A stretch of DNA of 64,000 nt from Gimesia benthica (GTDB lineage: Bacteria; Planctomycetota; Planctomycetia; Planctomycetales; Planctomycetaceae): contig NZ_CP043930.1 of assembly GCF_009720525.1 (NCBI RefSeq), positions 6,770,001-6,834,000 on the forward strand. The letters run 5' to 3'. Positions 1 to 9,479 of the stretch are shown piece after piece. The notes below the pieces were generated by a model that worked only from the letters and a program-made list of their open reading frames with translations, was not told the origin of the DNA and did not search any database. The position numbers and the translations under genes are program-made. Every line of letters starts with the position of its first letter. The stretch's first letter is position 1.

Positions 1-2
1 CT

Positions 3-3000
3 CAGATTACGCTGGCCTCAGGTGCATTGCTGACATTGAATCAGGACGGTACTTTCAGCTACGACCCGACTACCAGTGCGACTTTCCAGGCACTGACCGG
101 GACTGACACAGCCACGGAAACATTTACATATACAATTGAAGATGAGTCCGCGGCAGTAAGTTCCGCATCAGTGAAGTTCACTGTTTCTGCCAATCAGTTA
201 CCGATCGCCAATCCGGATGCCGCTTCAACTGATGAAGAAACACCTATTCTGAATATTGATGTTTTAGGGAATGATACGGACCCGGATCAGATTACTGATC
301 CGCCAACCGTAGTCAATTTGCCCAGCTTGACTTCAAATGGTGGGGCCGCGCTGACTCTGAATCTCGACGGGACCATTAACTACGATCCGACGGGAGCATT
401 CGACTCTCTGGCCGCCGGGGAAATGGTAGTTGATACATTTACCTACACACTGGAAGATGAACGTGGTGGTCAGTCAATAGGGACCGTGTCGGTCACGGTG
501 ACTGGCGTGAACGATGATCCAACGGCCGCCGACGAAGGCATCGCGGCGACCGAAGGCGGTGGTGCGGTATCCACGAGCGTGCTGGCCGATGATGTGGACA
601 GCGACGACGACGCGAACAGCCTGGTCTATGCGATCACCGCACAACCGAGTGAAGGAAGTGCTTCTTCCAACGGAGACGGCAGCTTTACCTTCAATCCGGG
701 GACTGACTTCCAGGACCTGGCTGTGGGCGAAACCCGCCAGGTGACCTTCACCTACACCGCTACCGATTCAAATAGTGCGGTGAGCAATACGGGCACCGTG
801 ACGGTGACCGTCACCGGCGTGAACGATGATCCGACCGCCGCCGACGTGGGTATTGCTGCGACCGAAGATGGCGTCACCGTGGATGGCAACTTCGACGGGG
901 ATGACGTGGATTCGGATGATACACCAGCGAGCCTGACTTACGCGATTACGAGCACTCCCTCGGAAGGTTCTGTGATCAATAACAGTGACGGCAGTTTCAC
1001 CTTCAATCCGGAAACTGACTTCCAGGACCTGGCTGTGGGCGAAACCCGCCAGGTGACCTTCACCTACACCGCCACCGACTCAAATAGTGGTGTGAGCAAC
1101 ACGGGCACCGTGACCGTGACCGTGACCGGCGTGAACGATGATCCGACGGCTGCCGACGAAGGCATCGCGGCGACCGAAGGCGGTGGTGCGGTATCCACGA
1201 GCGTGCTGGCCGATGATGTGGACAGTGACGACGACGCCAACAGCCTGGTCTATGCAATCACCGCACAACCCAGTGAAGGAAGTGCTTTTTCCAACGGAGA
1301 CGGCAGTTTCACCTTCAATCCGGGGACTGACTTCCAGGACCTGGCTGTGGGCGAAACCCGCCAGGTGACCTTCACCTACACCGCCACTGACCAGCACAGT
1401 GGTGTGAGCAACACGGGCACCGTGACCGTGACCGTGACCGGCGTGAACGATGATCCGACGGCTGCCGACGAAGGCATCGCGGCGACCGAAGGCGGTGGTG
1501 CGGTATCCACGAGCGTGCTGGCCGATGATGTGGACAGCGACGACGACGCGAACAGCCTGGTCTATGCAATCACCGCTCAGCCGAGTGAAGGAAGTGCTTC
1601 CTCCAATGGTGACGGGAGCTTCACCTTCAATCCGGGGACTGACTTCCAGGACCTGGCCTTGGGCGAAACCCGTCAGGTGACCTTCACCTACACCGCCACC
1701 GATTCAAATAGTGCGGTGAGTAATACGGGCACCGTGACGGTGACCGTGACCGGCGTGAACGATGATCCGACGGCTGCCGACGAAGGCATCGCGGCGACCG
1801 AAGACGGTGGTGCGGTATCCACGAGCGTGCTGGCCGATGATGTGGACAGCGACGATGATGCCAACAGCCTGGTCTATACAATCACCGCTCAGCCGAGTGA
1901 AGGAACTGCTTCTTCCAACGGAGATGGCAGTTTCACCTTCAATCCGGGGACTGACTTCCAGGACCTGGCCTTGGGCGAAACCCGCCAGGTGACCTTCACT
2001 TACACCGCCACTGACCAGCACAGTGCTGTGAGCAACACGGGCACCGTGACCGTGACCGTCACCGGCGTGAACGATGATCCGACCGCCGCCGATGTGGGTA
2101 TTGCCGCGACCGAAGACGGCGTCACCGTGGATGGCAACTTCGACGGGGATGACGTGGATTCGGATGATACACCAGCGAGCCTGACTTACGCGATTACGAG
2201 CACTCCCTCGGAAGGTTCTGTGATCAATAACAGTGACGGCAGTTTCACCTTCAATCCGGAAACTGACTTCCAGGACCTGGCTGTGGGCGAAACCCGCCAG
2301 GTGACCTTCACCTACACCGCCACTGACCAGCACAGTGGTGTGAGCAACACGGGCACCGTGACGGTAACCGTGACCGGCGTGAACGATGATCCGACGGCCG
2401 CCGACGAAGGCATCGCGGCGACCGAAGACGGTGGTGCGGTATCCACGAGCGTGCTGGCCGATGATGTGGACAGTGACGACGACGCGAACAGCCTGGTCTA
2501 TGCGATCACCGCTCAGCCGAGTGAAGGAACTGCTTCTTCCAACGGAGATGGCAGCTTCACCTTCAATCCGGGGACTGACTTCCAGGACCTGGCCTTGGGC
2601 GAAACCCGCCAGGTGACCTTCACCTATACTGCCACTGACCAGCATAGTGCGGTGAGCAACACGGGCACCGTGACGGTGACCGTCACCGGCGTGAACGATG
2701 ATCCGACCGCCGCCGACGTGGGTATTGCCGCGACCGAAGACGGCGTCACCGTGGATGGCAACTTCGACGGGGATGACGTGGATTCGGATGATACACCAGC
2801 GAGCCTGACTTACGCGATCACGAGCACTCCCTCGGAAGGTTCTGTGATCAATAACAGTGACGGCAGTTTCACCTTCAATCCGGAAACTGACTTCCAGGAC
2901 CTGGCTGTGGGCGAAACCCGCCAGGTGACCTTCACCTACACCGCCACCGACTCAAATAGTGGTGTGAGCAACACGGGCACCGTGACGGTGACCGTGACCG

Positions 3001-5849
3001 GCGTGAACGATGATCCGACGGCTGCCGACGAAGGCATCGCGGCGACCGAAGGCGGTGGTGCGGTATCCACGAGCGTGCTGGCCGATGATGTGGACAGCGA
3101 CGACGACGCGAACAGCCTGGTCTATGCGATCACCGCACAACCGAGTGAAGGAACTGCTTCCTCCAATGGTGACGGGAGCTTCACCTTCAATCCGGGGACT
3201 GACTTCCAGGACCTGGCCTTGGGAGAAACCCGCCAGGTGACCTTCACTTACACCGCTACCGATTCAAATAGTGCCGTAAGTAATACGGGAACTGTCACGG
3301 TCACCGTTACTGGCGTGAACGATGATCCAACGGCCGCCGACGAAGGTATTGCCGCGACTGAAGATGGTGGTACGGTATCAACGAGTGTCTTGGCTGACGA
3401 TGTCGACAGCGACGATGATGCGAACAGCCTGGTCTATACAATCACCGCTCAACCGAGTGAAGGAACTGCTTCTTCAAACGGAGACGGCAGTTTTACCTTC
3501 AATCCAGGGACTGACTTCCAGGACCTGGCCGTCGGTCAAACCCGCCAGGTGACCTTCACTTACACTGCCACCGATTCAAATAGTGCCGTAAGTAATACGG
3601 GCACAGTCACGGTCACCGTAACCGGTGTCAACGATCCTGTTACCGCCGTTGACGACGACGTGACTACATCCAAAGATGTTTCTTTGAACTTTGATGTTCG
3701 CCTGAATAACGGCAATGGTCCCGATCTGGACCCGGATGTGAATGATACTCTGTCGGTCTTTGAAATTACCGATACAACGCTGGGTACTGTTACCGCGGTC
3801 GTCGGGAATGCAATCACGCTCGATTCTGGGGCGACTCTGACGCTGCAGGCGGACGGTACACTCACTTACAATCCGAACGGTCAGTTCGCCAGCCTGCTTC
3901 TGCCCACCGATACGGCAACGGATACGTTTACTTATACGATTCGCGATGGTAACGGCAGTTCGGATACCGCCACCGTCACGATGACGATTACCGGTACCAA
4001 CGAGGACCTGGTTCAGACCGCACCGCTGGACGATGTTTACAGCGACGGTCTGTCGACGGTGACCATTGACCTGGATAATTACTTTAATGATCCCGATGCC
4101 AGTGATGACATCACCTACACCCTGCTCAGCAGTGCTTCGTTTGCAGCAAACTTCTGGGTCGAAAGTGTGAGCATCACCGATAACATCCTGGAAATCACGT
4201 TCACTGATTATGCCTCTGACCAGGAACGACTGCCTACGGATATCACACTGCGTGCCGAGTCGACTGATGGGATTTCACCCACGTTTGAGCCGACCTTCCA
4301 GTTGATTCCTGACCCGCAGCAAACCATGGAAATCCGGTTGATCGCTACGCCGACACTTTCCGGCGGTCGCGACTTCACGTACTTCCGTGCCGAAGGCGGT
4401 CTGGGTTCTCAAGGACGTGGTTTGTTCCATCTGACCAACGGGAATGCGGACCTCGAGTATTCGATTTATCTGACTGACTATGAAATTGATTTGGATGGTT
4501 CTCAGACTGGTACCATTGATGATGATGTGAAGTCGGTTCGACTGGTCGATACCACCAACGGAAATGCCGTGGTCTATACGATCTACAACTCAGTCGGTGC
4601 CGATGACAGTCCCTCGCTGGATCTGACGAATGACAGTCTGCACGGTACTTTTGCTGCCGGCGAAGGCTTCAACAGTACCATTCTGGATAAACTGTATGAT
4701 GGCAGCCTGGCGATTCGGGTTGAACTGGATGGAACCGGCGGCACCATTAATAAAGTCTCTGGTGGCAACATCACGGTCTCTCCCGAGGTGGCTGACGTCG
4801 GTTCGCTGCCTGCTGAAACGACGCAGTATGTCGAGGGGGCCAGCTACAATGTTGAAATCTGGATCAGCGATCAACTGGCCCAGGTTCTGGCCGCTCAGAC
4901 CACGGAAAATTCCTCGATCACTTCTGTTGTGCTTGATCTGTTATGGGATGACACAACGGCAGCCTTTGGTGATTTTGCCGATGTCACTGGTGTTGCGAGT
5001 GCCTTCCGACTCCTGACCCAGGTGGGTGGTATCAATAATGCCACCGGGGTAATCGAAGATTTCTCAGGAATCACCCTGATGCCTGGCATGGCTGATGGCT
5101 ACTATGCCCGGGTCGGTTACGCGTCATTTATCGCCAACGCCCCGACAGCAGACGCCGACCCGGTTGAGTATACCGTCAATATTACACCCGGTGAAGATTT
5201 GGTCAATCGCGGTACTGAAATCGATCTGAGTCAGATTGATATCATTGGTACTTCGGTGTCACATTTCGGGACCTCCGAATTCCTGATCCAGACGGATATG
5301 ACCAATATCAACATCGAAGGGACGATCAATATTGGCGGGGAAGTGATTACGCTGACTCCTCAGGATCTGGGGCTGGACAGTACGACCGTGAGTGGTCGTC
5401 TGGAAGTCCTGTTCGACGATGTGAATAATCCTTCCACGATTCAGATTCTGGATTCGTTCATTGAGGTCAACCCCTCCGGGCTGGCCCTGCCCGATCGCAC
5501 AGCAGCGAATAATGACCGAACTACAGAGGAACTGGCTGATTTCGGATTGGAAGGCGTGCTATCGAATTTCAACGGGACTGGTAACCCCGCTGATCTGACA
5601 GTTGCCATTCGGGATGCCCTGGTGCAGGTACTCTCCAGTACGCAGGCTCTGGATGGCGACGGTAATTTCAACATTTCCGAGGACTGGCAACTGACCAATG
5701 GTGACCTCTATTCCATGCTGGTTGTGCCGGCCTTTGGTAATTTTGTTGCCAGTGATACGGTCGAGTCCACAGCTGGTGAAACGATGGCCTTCTTCGATCC
5801 GGGGCAGGCGTACCAACCGGTGTGGACAGCTGGAGCCAGGCCAAACTGA
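3..5849 (+). CDS. Giant secreted cadherin-like/VCBS repeat protein, N-terminal part (partial)
   Basis: The reading frame is open from the window edge, so the true start lies upstream. The first visible TTG (position 27) is not a convincing start. The protein is a chain of Ig-like/cadherin-like (tandem-95/VCBS type) beta domains, rich in Asp and Thr and without Cys. After two diverged domains come ten near-identical 104-residue domains (bases 507-3626), one more cadherin-like domain, and then about 600 residues of other beta-rich sequence that includes a cohesin-like stretch (about residues 1580-1720). Such proteins are usually exported surface adhesins or matrix proteins of planctomycetes. 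The frame ends inside the start of the next open frame; the two are almost certainly one protein split by a frameshift between 5780 and 5849. Confidence 0.85.
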   Translation, partial: QITLASGALLTLNQDGTFSYDPTTSATFQALTGTDTATETFTYTIEDESAAVSSASVKFTVSANQLPIANPDAASTDEETPILNIDVLGNDTDPDQITDPPTVVNLPSLTSNGGAALTLNLDGTINYDPTGAFDSLAAGEMVVDTFTYTLEDERGGQSIGTVSVTVTGVNDDPTAADEGIAATEGGGAVSTSVLADDVDSDDDANSLVYAITAQPSEGSASSNGDGSFTFNPGTDFQDLAVGETRQVTFTYTATDSNSAVSNTGTVTVTVTGVNDDPTAADVGIAATEDGVTVDGNFDGDDVDSDDTPASLTYAITSTPSEGSVINNSDGSFTFNPETDFQDLAVGETRQVTFTYTATDSNSGVSNTGTVTVTVTGVNDDPTAADEGIAATEGGGAVSTSVLADDVDSDDDANSLVYAITAQPSEGSAFSNGDGSFTFNPGTDFQDLAVGETRQVTFTYTATDQHSGVSNTGTVTVTVTGVNDDPTAADEGIAATEGGGAVSTSVLADDVDSDDDANSLVYAITAQPSEGSASSNGDGSFTFNPGTDFQDLALGETRQVTFTYTATDSNSAVSNTGTVTVTVTGVNDDPTAADEGIAATEDGGAVSTSVLADDVDSDDDANSLVYTITAQPSEGTASSNGDGSFTFNPGTDFQDLALGETRQVTFTYTATDQHSAVSNTGTVTVTVTGVNDDPTAADVGIAATEDGVTVDGNFDGDDVDSDDTPASLTYAITSTPSEGSVINNSDGSFTFNPETDFQDLAVGETRQVTFTYTATDQHSGVSNTGTVTVTVTGVNDDPTAADEGIAATEDGGAVSTSVLADDVDSDDDANSLVYAITAQPSEGTASSNGDGSFTFNPGTDFQDLALGETRQVTFTYTATDQHSAVSNTGTVTVTVTGVNDDPTAADVGIAATEDGVTVDGNFDGDDVDSDDTPASLTYAITSTPSEGSVINNSDGSFTFNPETDFQDLAVGETRQVTFTYTATDSNSGVSNTGTVTVTVTGVNDDPTAADEGIAATEGGGAVSTSVLADDVDSDDDANSLVYAITAQPSEGTASSNGDGSFTFNPGTDFQDLALGETRQVTFTYTATDSNSAVSNTGTVTVTVTGVNDDPTAADEGIAATEDGGTVSTSVLADDVDSDDDANSLVYTITAQPSEGTASSNGDGSFTFNPGTDFQDLAVGQTRQVTFTYTATDSNSAVSNTGTVTVTVTGVNDPVTAVDDDVTTSKDVSLNFDVRLNNGNGPDLDPDVNDTLSVFEITDTTLGTVTAVVGNAITLDSGATLTLQADGTLTYNPNGQFASLLLPTDTATDTFTYTIRDGNGSSDTATVTMTITGTNEDLVQTAPLDDVYSDGLSTVTIDLDNYFNDPDASDDITYTLLSSASFAANFWVESVSITDNILEITFTDYASDQERLPTDITLRAESTDGISPTFEPTFQLIPDPQQTMEIRLIATPTLSGGRDFTYFRAEGGLGSQGRGLFHLTNGNADLEYSIYLTDYEIDLDGSQTGTIDDDVKSVRLVDTTNGNAVVYTIYNSVGADDSPSLDLTNDSLHGTFAAGEGFNSTILDKLYDGSLAIRVELDGTGGTINKVSGGNITVSPEVADVGSLPAETTQYVEGASYNVEIWISDQLAQVLAAQTTENSSITSVVLDLLWDDTTAAFGDFADVTGVASAFRLLTQVGGINNATGVIEDFSGITLMPGMADGYYARVGYASFIANAPTADADPVEYTVNITPGEDLVNRGTEIDLSQIDIIGTSVSHFGTSEFLIQTDMTNINIEGTINIGGEVITLTPQDLGLDSTTVSGRLEVLFDDVNNPSTIQILDSFIEVNPSGLALPDRTAANNDRTTEELADFGLEGVLSNFNGTGNPADLTVAIRDALVQVLSSTQALDGDGNFNISEDWQLTNGDLYSMLVVPAFGNFVASDTVESTAGETMAFFDPGQAYQPVWTAGARPN
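507..3626 (+). repeat. Ten tandem 312-bp (104-residue) cadherin-like repeats, two types
   Basis: The repeats have an exact 312-bp period, each beginning VNDDPTAAD. Type A continues with EGIAATE and STSVLADDVDSDDDANSL. Type B continues with VGIAATEDGVTVDGNFDGDD. The order is A-B-A-A-A-B-A-B-A-A. The second half of the unit (SDGSFTFNP... to TGTVTVTVTG) is shared by both types. The copies are nearly identical at DNA level except the tenth, which carries many synonymous differences at 3340-3420. No copy breaks frame. Confidence 0.95.
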
Positions 5850-8329
5850 AGGAATTATCTACCGGTCTGTATGAACTGGTGATACCTGTCAGCCGCGTGC
5901 TCAACTTCAACACCGAAGCGGGATATCCTGTCGAGTTGAAACTGACCGGCTACGCGACCGCCCGCTTCCTCGTGGATCAGGAAACGACAGATCAATTTGG
6001 AGACACAATCGGTACGGCTCATGCCACCGGTTTGAGTTCTGCCTCGACGGGGACTAATACCTATTACGGTGGCATCGGGAATAATACTTCCATCGCCGAT
6101 CCGCTGCTGGATGTCGATATGTTCCAGGTGCAGTTGAACGCTGGTGACAGCGTGATCGTGGACATCGACGCCAGCCAGTTCCAGACAGGACTGGACAGCG
6201 TGGTGCGGATCTTTGATGCAGCCGGAAACGAAGTGGCTTACTCGGATGACGATCTGGCCCCGGATGAAAACTTTGTCAGTTTCCTGTCCAACTTTGATTC
6301 CTATGTAACCTACACCAACACTACGGGAAGTGCGGGTAATTTCTTTATCGGGATCAGTGCTTATAACGACCTTGATGACCCGGTTTCATATGATCCAACG
6401 GATACCGCAGGACGTCCGACGGGCGTTGATCCTTCGGATGTGGGTAGCTATGACCTGCATATCACAGTCCAGAATGGTGCAGCACCGCTGCATGGAACCC
6501 AGGCTGTCATTACTGATGCACCGCTGGAAGACGGGACAGCCGTCGATCTGGCGGTCGTCCGTGATCAGACCCAGCTGGATGCCTATGGTCAGACCAGCAG
6601 TCTGCCGAACAGCGATACCTGGATCGATGAGTGGAGTTCCTTCTGGGTGGAAATCTACGTTGAAACGGCAGATGCTCAGGGCATTACTGCAGCGATTGCC
6701 GATCTGAATTACAACACCGATTTCTTCACCGCCACGGCGATTGAATTTGGTGCCGCGTTTGCTGACAACGGGCAGGCAATCATTGATGATGCCACCGGCG
6801 TCGTAACCGGATTGAGCGGAACGGCTCAATACGAGAAAGCAGGGCACCTCAAGAAGGCTCTGCTGGCCCGCGTGAAATTTGAATCGCTGGAGCAGGATGA
6901 TGTCTCGATTGACTTCGAGGATAAATTCATCGGTCCACATGCCCTGGGGCTCTCGTTGAGCAATGTGAGTGTCAGCCTGACAGATGACACAGAGACCACC
7001 CTGCTGGTGGGCGATGCTCCCGAAACAGACCTGTGGGCGATTGCCTATGATGTGAATGATGATGATGTCATTGACTTCAAGGATCTGACGATTCTGGCTT
7101 CGGTCTACAACCAGAATGTGCTCGATACGGATTCACCTTATGTCTGGGCCCTGGATGCCGATAAGAGTGGTGATGTCAACTTCAAAGACCTGACGTTCTT
7201 TGCCACCAACTATGGAGTTTCGAAAGGCGGGGACAGGGATGTAGTCTACCCGTCGAACTTCCTGCAACGCTGGTATGGTAAGACCACCAACATCAGTGGT
7301 GACTCTTCGATCGATCAGGTAATGGATACGGCACTGAGCATCTGGCAGGACGCCCTGGGAATGGATGAGCCTCTGGATATCCAGCTGGTGATCACCGACC
7401 TGGGCGGCACTCAACTGGGTGAAGGCCAGATCACCGCTGTCGACGAGCAGGGCCGACCTGTCGCCGGGATTGTGACACTGGACGACGATGCCGCCGGCCT
7501 GGGCTGGTACTCTGACATCTCGACAACTGCCTTTGGTGGTGGCGAGCTGGAAGGGGGCGTGTCTTACACGGCTGACATCAATTCCGATGCGGCTGGTCAT
7601 TACGACCTGTTAACCGTGCTGTTGCATGAAATCGGTCACGTTGCCGGCTTCACAGATACTTATGCACCATTCGAAAGCCACATTCAGGTGGGCGTAGGTG
7701 GTACGCTGAGCTTCGTCGGCAACGGATTTGAAGCAACGCTGACAGACGATGGCCTGCACCTGGATGATTCGGTACATGATGGCGACGTCATGAACGCGAC
7801 ACTCGATCCGGGTGTGCGGAAACTGCCTTCGATTCTGGATGCATTGATTCTGCAGACCGCTCATGAGACGGCTGCTTCTGGCGACTTCGAGATTATGGTG
7901 GGCGTCAACGCTCCGCTGATGGCAAATCTGCCTCTGACAGGCAGCGATGAAACTGTTCTGCCTGAAGCAATCCAGCCGCTGGCTCCCCTGGTAGAACTGG
8001 CTCAGGTCAGCTTCGACGCCTCTGGAAGCCAGAGTGATCCTGCAGGCTCGAATCTGCCTGTGATCTGGAATCAGGTCTGGAACACCCTGAATCAGCTCTC
8101 CCAGGGAGCAGATCCGAGTGAACTGGATCTGACACTGCTGGAAGGTCTGAATGAAGAATTCGTTCAGTCGCTGCGGGAACACGGCCTGTCGATTATCGAG
8201 TCTGGCGAGATTCTGGGTCACGAATTGAGTGAGCTGGATCCTGCCGACTGGCAGCTGACAGGACTGGACCAGGATGGAGATGGCGACTTTGATGCAGTCT
8301 TCTCAAACTGGGCAGGTCCCATACTTTAA
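5822..8329 (+). CDS. Giant secreted protein, C-terminal part: PPC-like, cohesin-like, dockerin-like and metalloprotease modules
   Basis: This open frame starts at a GTG 28 bases inside the previous frame, with no ribosome binding site or signal peptide. Its first residues continue the same beta-rich domain, so it is read as the rest of the upstream protein. Visible modules are a PPC-like domain (about residues 70-200), a cohesin-like domain (about 260-390), and a dockerin-like pair of calcium loops (DVNDDDVIDFKDL and DADKSGDVNFKDL, about 405-465). A reprolysin/matrixin-like protease region follows, with HEIGHVAGFTD (an HExxHxxGxxD zinc site) near residue 605. The C terminus has a DQDGDGDFD calcium-loop-like motif. 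The zinc site implies a possible peptidase, but the substrate is unknown. Confidence 0.8.
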   Translation: MDSWSQAKLKELSTGLYELVIPVSRVLNFNTEAGYPVELKLTGYATARFLVDQETTDQFGDTIGTAHATGLSSASTGTNTYYGGIGNNTSIADPLLDVDMFQVQLNAGDSVIVDIDASQFQTGLDSVVRIFDAAGNEVAYSDDDLAPDENFVSFLSNFDSYVTYTNTTGSAGNFFIGISAYNDLDDPVSYDPTDTAGRPTGVDPSDVGSYDLHITVQNGAAPLHGTQAVITDAPLEDGTAVDLAVVRDQTQLDAYGQTSSLPNSDTWIDEWSSFWVEIYVETADAQGITAAIADLNYNTDFFTATAIEFGAAFADNGQAIIDDATGVVTGLSGTAQYEKAGHLKKALLARVKFESLEQDDVSIDFEDKFIGPHALGLSLSNVSVSLTDDTETTLLVGDAPETDLWAIAYDVNDDDVIDFKDLTILASVYNQNVLDTDSPYVWALDADKSGDVNFKDLTFFATNYGVSKGGDRDVVYPSNFLQRWYGKTTNISGDSSIDQVMDTALSIWQDALGMDEPLDIQLVITDLGGTQLGEGQITAVDEQGRPVAGIVTLDDDAAGLGWYSDISTTAFGGGELEGGVSYTADINSDAAGHYDLLTVLLHEIGHVAGFTDTYAPFESHIQVGVGGTLSFVGNGFEATLTDDGLHLDDSVHDGDVMNATLDPGVRKLPSILDALILQTAHETAASGDFEIMVGVNAPLMANLPLTGSDETVLPEAIQPLAPLVELAQVSFDASGSQSDPAGSNLPVIWNQVWNTLNQLSQGADPSELDLTLLEGLNEEFVQSLREHGLSIIESGEILGHELSELDPADWQLTGLDQDGDGDFDAVFSNWAGPIL

Positions 8330-8358
8330 ATCGCTAATTCACTGAATTTAAATTCAGC

Positions 8359-8403
8359 AGGCTCTGATATGTGACGTATGATGACATATCAGGGCCTTTT
8401 TTC
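8359..8403 (+). terminator. Rho-independent terminator after the giant protein gene
   Basis: The stem arms are 8359-8372 and 8384-8397 (CTGATATGT pairing with ACATATCAG, extended by GC pairs), followed by a run of six T. Confidence 0.85.
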
Positions 8404-8700
8404 ATAAGTGCAACGTCGACTGGCTGTTGTAGGTGAGATAGGCGATTGAGTTGCTTTTTGACAACATACAGTAATTTTCGTCAGGGTCGATGCCCTGTCT
8501 CGTAAGAGTTTGAAAGACTTGGGTTTCTGTTCTTGAATAGTGAACAGGCCGATGTTATGTTTCAGGTGTCTTGAGGGAACTCGGGACGAACTGATCTTTT
8601 TTTACCGCGATGAACTGCCTGTCACTGCAGGAGCTCTTCATCTCCGGTCCGTACAGTTCCCATATCCGGAACCAATAACTTCTTCAGATTTTGTAACATT
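8404..8700. other. Intergenic region, no gene seen
   Basis: This stretch between the terminator and the DUF3467 gene has stops in all frames. It presumably carries the promoter of the next gene, but no convincing -35/-10 pair was identified. Confidence 0.4.
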
Positions 8701-8715
8701 GAGGAGAAATCAAGC

Positions 8716-9087
8716 GTGAGTGCTAAGAAAGATGACAAACCAGCTGAAGCAGCACCAGAAGCAGCTGCAGAACAGGCTCAAGGTCAGGCCCCCGCTCAGC
8801 AGCAGCAGCAGGTCAAGGTGAATGATGCAAACGTCATTGCCAGCTATGCCAATTTCTGTCGCGTTTCCAGTACTCCAGAAGAGTTGATTCTGGACCTGGG
8901 ACTGAACCCGCAGCCACTGGATCCCGCCAACACTGAAATCAATGTGGGACAGCGGATCATTCTGAATCACTACACAGCCAAGCGTCTGTTGAGTGCTCTC
9001 TCAATGGCTCTGCAGCGGCATGAGCAGGCCTTCGGTGTTCTGGAAACAGACATCCGGAAACGCGTCGTGCGTCAGCAGCAGACCTAG
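8716..9087 (+). CDS. DUF3467 family protein
   Basis: This is a 123-residue protein with a GTG start preceded by GAGGAG (8701-8706). An Ala/Gln-rich low-complexity leader (residues 1-36) precedes the conserved part. That part begins [28 protein letters not shown] and includes the family-like stretch [22 protein letters not shown]3467 proteins are small bacterial and archaeal proteins of unknown function, common in planctomycetes. The gene is monocistronic, bounded by terminators on both sides. Identification is by recalled motif similarity. Confidence 0.75.
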   Translation: MSAKKDDKPAEAAPEAAAEQAQGQAPAQQQQQVKVNDANVIASYANFCRVSSTPEELILDLGLNPQPLDPANTEINVGQRIILNHYTAKRLLSALSMALQRHEQAFGVLETDIRKRVVRQQQT

Positions 9088-9129
9088 TCTATTGATGACG
9101 GCCTGAGTTTCTCAGGCAGCGATCTTCTG

Positions 9130-9167
9130 AACCGGCCCGTTACCTGGTGTAACGGGGCCGGTTTTTT
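9130..9167 (+). terminator. Rho-independent terminator after DUF3467 gene
   Basis: The arms AACCGGCCCGTTAC (9130-9143) and GTAACGGGGCCGGTT (9149-9163) pair with one bulged G, and a T run follows. Confidence 0.9.
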
Positions 9168-9479
9168 ACTGCGCTGACGGGCAGCAGGGGCGGGGCTTTG
9201 TATCCATTCGTCAGGTGACTGATATTCTGGTTTTTCCTGAAAAATTGAATAAAAGACTGGCAGCGGTTGAGTAGGAAAGCGTATAGCAGTTTGCTAACTT
9301 TATTTATGATACTGCAAGAGGTCTGGAGTGATGCGCTTTCAATCTCAGATCTTATAGGATATCGTAGAAGTAGTATCTTTTCGAAACCGTAACTGCGACA
9401 GAACTCCTGCTCTTTCAGGTTTCCTGAGATGCAGGAGGCGTATGTCGGTTGTTCTTAATTACAGCCCGGAGAGGGCAGA
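9168..9479. other. Leader/promoter region of sucA
   Basis: About 310 bases without a gene lie here. AT-rich stretches around 9240-9320 could hold a promoter (for example TATGAT near 9305), but no well-spaced -35 box was found. The sucA ribosome binding site (GGAGAGGG, about 9468-9475) is at the right end. Confidence 0.4.

Noticed and set aside
1704..2645. Minus-strand open frame of 313 residues within the repeats
   Set aside because: It mirrors the 312-bp repeats on the opposite strand; the stop-free frame follows from the repetitive GC-rich code and has no start signal.
507..3626. Possible CRISPR or satellite array
   Set aside because: The units are coding, in frame, 312 bases long and without spacers.
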